Assembly: GCA_009787075.1 (NCBI GenBank)
Contig: WRGS01000188.1
Span: 1 to 9,622 of the forward strand
Direction of reading: 5' to 3'
Origin: Paludibacter sp.
Lineage (GTDB): Bacteria > Bacteroidota > Bacteroidia > Bacteroidales > Paludibacteraceae
Length of the DNA stretch: 9,622 bases
Part shown: piece by piece, positions 7,241 through 9,622 of the stretch
Numbering within the stretch: position 1 is the first letter of the stretch
Layout: each line of letters starts with the position of its first letter
Position numbers and translations under genes: made by a program
Notes under the pieces: generated by a model
The model's input: only the letters and a program-made list of their open reading frames with translations
Database searches by the model: none
Told to the model about the DNA's origin: nothing

Positions 7241-7958
7241 CTATTGAGCCAATATACTCGTTATATGCTGCCCTTCTACTATATGCTCTAATTTCAAAAT
7301 TTCATAGATTTCTTGCCAAGATTTTTTGTAAAATTCAGTGCTTTTATCCGAAAGTTCAGAAAAAGTTTTTGATGTGTAAAAAATATCTGCTGCATTTTCT
7401 TCGTCAATGTTAAAATTAATAATTAACTGTTTAATAATCAATTCACTAATTTCTGACACATCATAGTTAATGTTCAAATCTTTGTCTATCGGCTCAATCA
7501 TTAATAATGAATCAGAAGTGCAAAAACATATTTGATGTGTCAGTTCTTCATCTCTACGAAGTATTTCAAAAAACTTTTCACGAGATATTTTACCTTCCAT
7601 ATATCGCGTAATATTCTGTAAAATTCGGTCGTCTGCCACAGGTCCCTCTATAATATCGTAGTCGTGAACCTTAATTGGTGAATCTTTTCTGCGGTTAAGT
7701 ACAACAAAATCAAACCATTCATCTGTATAATCATCAAAACGTAAGACTTTATGCACGCCGTCAATAAAAGCATTTTCATAAAAAATAAACTCTATTACAA
7801 CTCCCTCGCAGTTATTATCATCACCTATTCGTTTTGCCCAACTTTCTGCCTGCTGCCTAAATTTAGTAACATAAAAGCCTTTTCCAAAGTCCTTTCTTGC
7901 ATTGTCATAGACAAACTATTTCCGCAATTTTCGTATAACTTCCGTGATAAACTATCAT
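7241..7958 (-). pseudogene. DUF3990 domain protein, frameshifted near its 5' end, with a C-terminal helical module
   Basis: Reading from ATG 7958 gives MIVYHGSYTKIAE, the typical DUF3990 start, but this frame hits TGA at 7907-7905 after 17 codons. The rest of the domain is open in the +1 frame from 7915 to the stop at 7241: VYDNARKDFGKGFYVTKF, then LRFDDYTDEWFDFVVL and DYDIIEGPVADDRI. Start to stop is 718 bases, one more than a multiple of three, so one extra base or two lost bases within 7905-7918 explains it. Joined, the protein would be about 238 residues. DUF3990 has no firm function; its YHGS and GFYVT motifs recall ADP-ribosyltransferase folds (inference). The last 70 or so residues form a separate, probably helical part with FYTSKTFSELSDKS. 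The GTG at 7756 cannot be a sensible start, since it would remove the conserved N-terminus. Decay, sequence error and real frameshifting all remain possible. Confidence 0.72.
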
Positions 7959-7982
7959 TTACAAATAACCTCCATTTCTACG
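7947..7982. repeat. 36-bp direct repeat, copy 1
   Basis: Identical over 36 bases to 8013-8048, at an offset of exactly 66 bases. On the minus strand it contains the end of a DUF3791-like coding sequence (RRNGGYL and TAA) and the start of DUF3990 (ATG ATA GTT TAT). It carries a GGAGG about ten bases before the DUF3990 ATG, a possible Shine-Dalgarno. Confidence 0.95.
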
Positions 7983-8024
7983 CGAATCTCCTATTGTAAA
8001 TGTGCGGTTGCTATAAACTATCAT
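7959..8024 (-). other. 21-codon chimeric mini-ORF between the DUF3791 and DUF3990 genes
   Basis: The mini-ORF starts immediately after the DUF3791 TAA and ends with a TAA immediately before the DUF3990 ATG. Its product would be MIVY, ten unrelated residues (SNRTFTIGDS), then RRNGGYL. The first four residues equal the DUF3990 start and the last seven equal the DUF3791 end. It looks like a scar from duplication and deletion of the gene pair rather than a functional peptide. It may still be translated and could affect coupling between the two genes. Confidence 0.6.
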
Positions 8025-8048
8025 TTACAAATAACCTCCATTTCTACG
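8013..8048. repeat. 36-bp direct repeat, copy 2
   Basis: Second copy of the repeat at 7947-7982, separated from it by 30 unrelated bases. This copy contains the true end of the DUF3791 gene (RRNGGYL and TAA at 8027-8025), followed directly by the ATG of the mini-ORF. Confidence 0.95.
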
Positions 8049-8261
8049 GCATATTTTTGCCATACTTCTGATTGCCCAATATGGATTATCGGTATGCAAC
8101 GCCCACCAATGCTGGTTAAGATAGTCTATGCCGCCATACTGTTTCAAATACAGATATGCCTTTTGCATATTCATTTTGTATCCTGATGCAAATTCAGGAA
8201 TAATAAACGAAACAAAACTTATCTTGTCGTCTAACTGTTTATCTATCTTCGCTGTATCCAT
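8025..8261 (-). CDS. DUF3791 domain protein
   Basis: A small protein of 78 residues matching the DUF3791 family, whose function is unknown. Visible family features are KISFVSFIIPEFA near the N-terminus, then MNMQKAYLYLKQYGGIDYL, the LHT motif and a C-terminal ICRRNGG. It is probably all-helical and cytoplasmic. ATG 8261 is chosen because a -7 element ends 14 bases upstream; the in-frame TTG at 8285 lies at or before the promoter. DUF3791 genes often occur directly before DUF3990 genes, as here, which suggests a functional pair, perhaps antitoxin-like and toxin-like (inference). The stop codon directly abuts the following ATG, so translation is likely coupled. It follows thrS after a short gap. 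Confidence 0.82.
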   Translation of the reverse strand: MDTAKIDKQLDDKISFVSFIIPEFASGYKMNMQKAYLYLKQYGGIDYLNQHWWALHTDNPYWAIRSMAKICRRNGGYL

Positions 8262-8274
8262 ACTGCTTTTTCTG

Positions 8275-8282
8275 CAAAAATA
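8275..8282 (-). promoter_or_regulatory. -7 promoter element for the DUF3791-DUF3990 pair
   Basis: TATTTTTG on the minus strand, the same octamer as before tsaE and the DUF4301 gene, fits TAnnTTTG. It would give a leader of under ten bases before ATG 8261. No good -33 element is seen at normal spacing. It suggests that the pair has its own promoter rather than depending on thrS read-through. Confidence 0.45.
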
Positions 8283-8332
8283 CAATTTTTTTTAATAAAA
8301 ATGTCTTTTATCTTCCAAATTCTATTTTTCAA

Positions 8333-9622
8333 CTAAACATTCATTGCCTTTTCAACTTCGGCATTTATCAATTTTGCAAAATCGGCAACAGTCATTGCGC
8401 CTTTGTCGCCCTCGCCCTGACGGCGAACTGCCACTTGATTATTTTCAAGTTCTTTTTCACCCACAACAAGTAAATACGGAATACGTTTTAACTCATTGTC
8501 GCGGATTTTTCGCCCGATTTTTTCGTTGCGGTCGTCAACAATCACGCGCACATCTTCCGCATTTAACTGACGGGCGATTTCCATTGCATAATCATTAAAT
8601 TTTTCGGAAATCGGCAATACAACCGCCTGTTCTGGCGTAAGCCAAAGCGGAAATTTGCCTGCCGTATGTTCAATCAGCACTGCCACAAAACGTTCCATTG
8701 AGCCAAAAGGCGCACGATGTATCATCACAGGGCGATGTTTCTGATTATCTTCACCTGTATATTCCAATTCAAAACGTTCAGGCAAGTTATAATCCACTTG
8801 AATTGTGCCGAGTTGCCAACGCCGTCCAATCGCATCTTTTACCATAAAATCAAGTTTTGGTCCATAAAACGCTGCTTCGCCGTATTCGATTTTTGCCGTC
8901 AAACCATTTTCCTGACACACTTCAATAATTGCATTTTCGGCTTTTTCCCAATTCTCTTCCGAGCCGATATATTTCTCGCGATTGGTTTTATCTCTTAAAG
9001 AAATTTGCGCTTCAAAATTTTCAAAATTTAATGCTTTAAAAATTATAAAAATAATTTCCATTACTTTTTTAAATTCCTCTTTGATTTGCTCCGGACGGCA
9101 AAAAATATGCGCATCATCCTGCGTAAAACTGCGCACGCGCGTAAGTCCGTGCAACTCGCCGCTTTGTTCGTAACGATAAACCGTTCCAAATTCGGCAATC
9201 CGCACAGGCAAATCCTTGTAGGAGTGCGGTTTGAACTTGTAAATTTCGCAGTGATGCGGGCAATTCATTGGTTTTAGCAAATATTCTTCACCTTCTTCGG
9301 GCGTGGTAATCGGGCGGAAAGAATCTTTTCCGTATTTTGCCCAATGCCCAGATGTTACATAAAGATTTTTATTGCCAATATGTGGAGTCATAACTTGCTG
9401 ATAACCATATCTTTTTTGTATTTTTTTTAAAAAATCTTCCAACCTCAATCGCAATGCCGTTCCGTTTGGCAACCAAAGCGGCATTCCCTTTCCAACCATT
9501 TCCGAAAAAGTAAAAAGTTCAAGTTCGCGCCCTATTTTGCGGTGGTCGCGTTTTTTTGCTTCTTCCAAAAGCACAAGATATTCTTCAAGCATTTTCTTTT
9601 TTGGAAATGAAATTCCGTAAAT
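8333..9622 (-). CDS. thrS: Threonyl-tRNA synthetase, 3' part (5' end beyond the window)
   Basis: Class II synthetase that charges tRNA-Thr with threonine in the cytoplasm. The frame is open to the right edge: upstream of the internal ATG at 9592 it reads IYGISFPKKK, matching the segment just before the catalytic domain in full-length ThrRS. The ATG is therefore not the start, and the N-terminal TGS and editing domains lie outside. Numbering from that internal Met, the catalytic domain has MNCPHHC (109-115), motif 2 around FGTVYRYEQSGELHGLTRVR (135-154), TQDDAHIFC (157-165) and HRAPFGSMERF (292-302). By analogy C111, H162 and H292 are the zinc ligands. The anticodon-binding domain starts near 320 and ends normally at KAMNV. 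I saw no hairpin terminator after the stop. infC, which follows thrS in many Bacteroidota, is not here. Confidence 0.97.
   Translation of the reverse strand: MYGISFPKKKMLEEYLVLLEEAKKRDHRKIGRELELFTFSEMVGKGMPLWLPNGTALRLRLEDFLKKIQKRYGYQQVMTPHIGNKNLYVTSGHWAKYGKDSFRPITTPEEGEEYLLKPMNCPHHCEIYKFKPHSYKDLPVRIAEFGTVYRYEQSGELHGLTRVRSFTQDDAHIFCRPEQIKEEFKKVMEIIFIIFKALNFENFEAQISLRDKTNREKYIGSEENWEKAENAIIEVCQENGLTAKIEYGEAAFYGPKLDFMVKDAIGRRWQLGTIQVDYNLPERFELEYTGEDNQKHRPVMIHRAPFGSMERFVAVLIEHTAGKFPLWLTPEQAVVLPISEKFNDYAMEIARQLNAEDVRVIVDDRNEKIGRKIRDNELKRIPYLLVVGEKELENNQVAVRRQGEGDKGAMTVADFAKLINAEVEKAMNV

Noticed and set aside
7241..7756. A 171-residue protein starting at GTG 7756
   Set aside because: The same frame stays open upstream to 7915 and encodes conserved DUF3990 sequence (DFGKGFY and following), so the GTG is an internal valine codon.
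7947..8048. CRISPR-like array (36-bp repeats with a 30-bp spacer)
   Set aside because: Only two copies exist, the repeat is coding sequence from the gene junction, and no cas genes are present.
7751..8186. Plus-strand open frames across the DUF3990/DUF3791 region
   Set aside because: They are antisense to recognisable domain sequence, and one only repeats a motif because it reads the direct repeat twice.
8025..8285. DUF3791 protein extended to TTG 8285
   Set aside because: The TTG lies upstream of or within the -7 element at 8275-8282, and the added residues are not family-like; ATG 8261 fits better.
8333..9592. A short, editing-domain-less ThrRS starting at ATG 9592
   Set aside because: The frame continues to the window edge with IYGISFPKKK, which matches full-length ThrRS. 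The gene is simply cut by the window.

Overview
The window looks like the chromosome of an AT-rich member of the Bacteroidota, probably Bacteroidales-like. The signs are a two-CBM20 (DPE2-type) 4-alpha-glucanotransferase, a DUF4301 protein, a Bacteroidota-style MurC, and three copies of the octamer TATTTTTG. That octamer fits the Bacteroidota -7 promoter consensus TAnnTTTG and sits just upstream of genes. Most genes lack a Shine-Dalgarno sequence. I cannot name the species.

Layout: (1) 1-226 is a regulatory region with a perfect 14-bp LacI-family-type palindrome and a candidate promoter. It precedes malQ (227-2905, +), which ends at a hairpin terminator. (2) A DUF4301 gene (2963-4480, -) converges on malQ and is divergent from tsaE (4609-5034, +). 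A very AT-rich 128-bp intergenic region with a -7 octamer on each strand separates them. (3) tsaE overlaps by four bases (ATGA) with a small basic-protein gene. The reading frame of that small gene runs through a strong bidirectional terminator without meeting a stop codon. (4) A two-gene minus-strand unit, DJ-1/PfpI then murC (7156 down to 5228), converges on the small gene and shares its terminator. (5) 7241-8261 (-) holds a DUF3791-DUF3990 gene pair. Its DUF3990 member is frameshifted, and a 36-bp direct repeat and a 21-codon mini-ORF lie at the junction of the two genes. (6) The 3' two thirds of thrS (8333 to beyond 9622, -) enters from the right edge.

The housekeeping genes cover maltose/glucan use (malQ), t6A tRNA modification (tsaE), peptidoglycan precursor synthesis (murC), protein quality control (DJ-1) and aminoacylation (thrS). 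The accessory part is the DUF3791/DUF3990 module. It sits directly downstream of thrS, where many Bacteroidota have infC-rpmI-rplT, and has the hallmarks of a toxin-antitoxin-like or selfish cassette: a two-gene pair with abutting cistrons, frame damage and a duplication/deletion scar. That module, the stop-less small gene and the sugar-nucleotidyltransferase-like motifs in DUF4301 are the points most worth a second look. No rRNA, tRNA, CRISPR array or transposase was seen, and no stretch longer than 300 bases lacks a gene.
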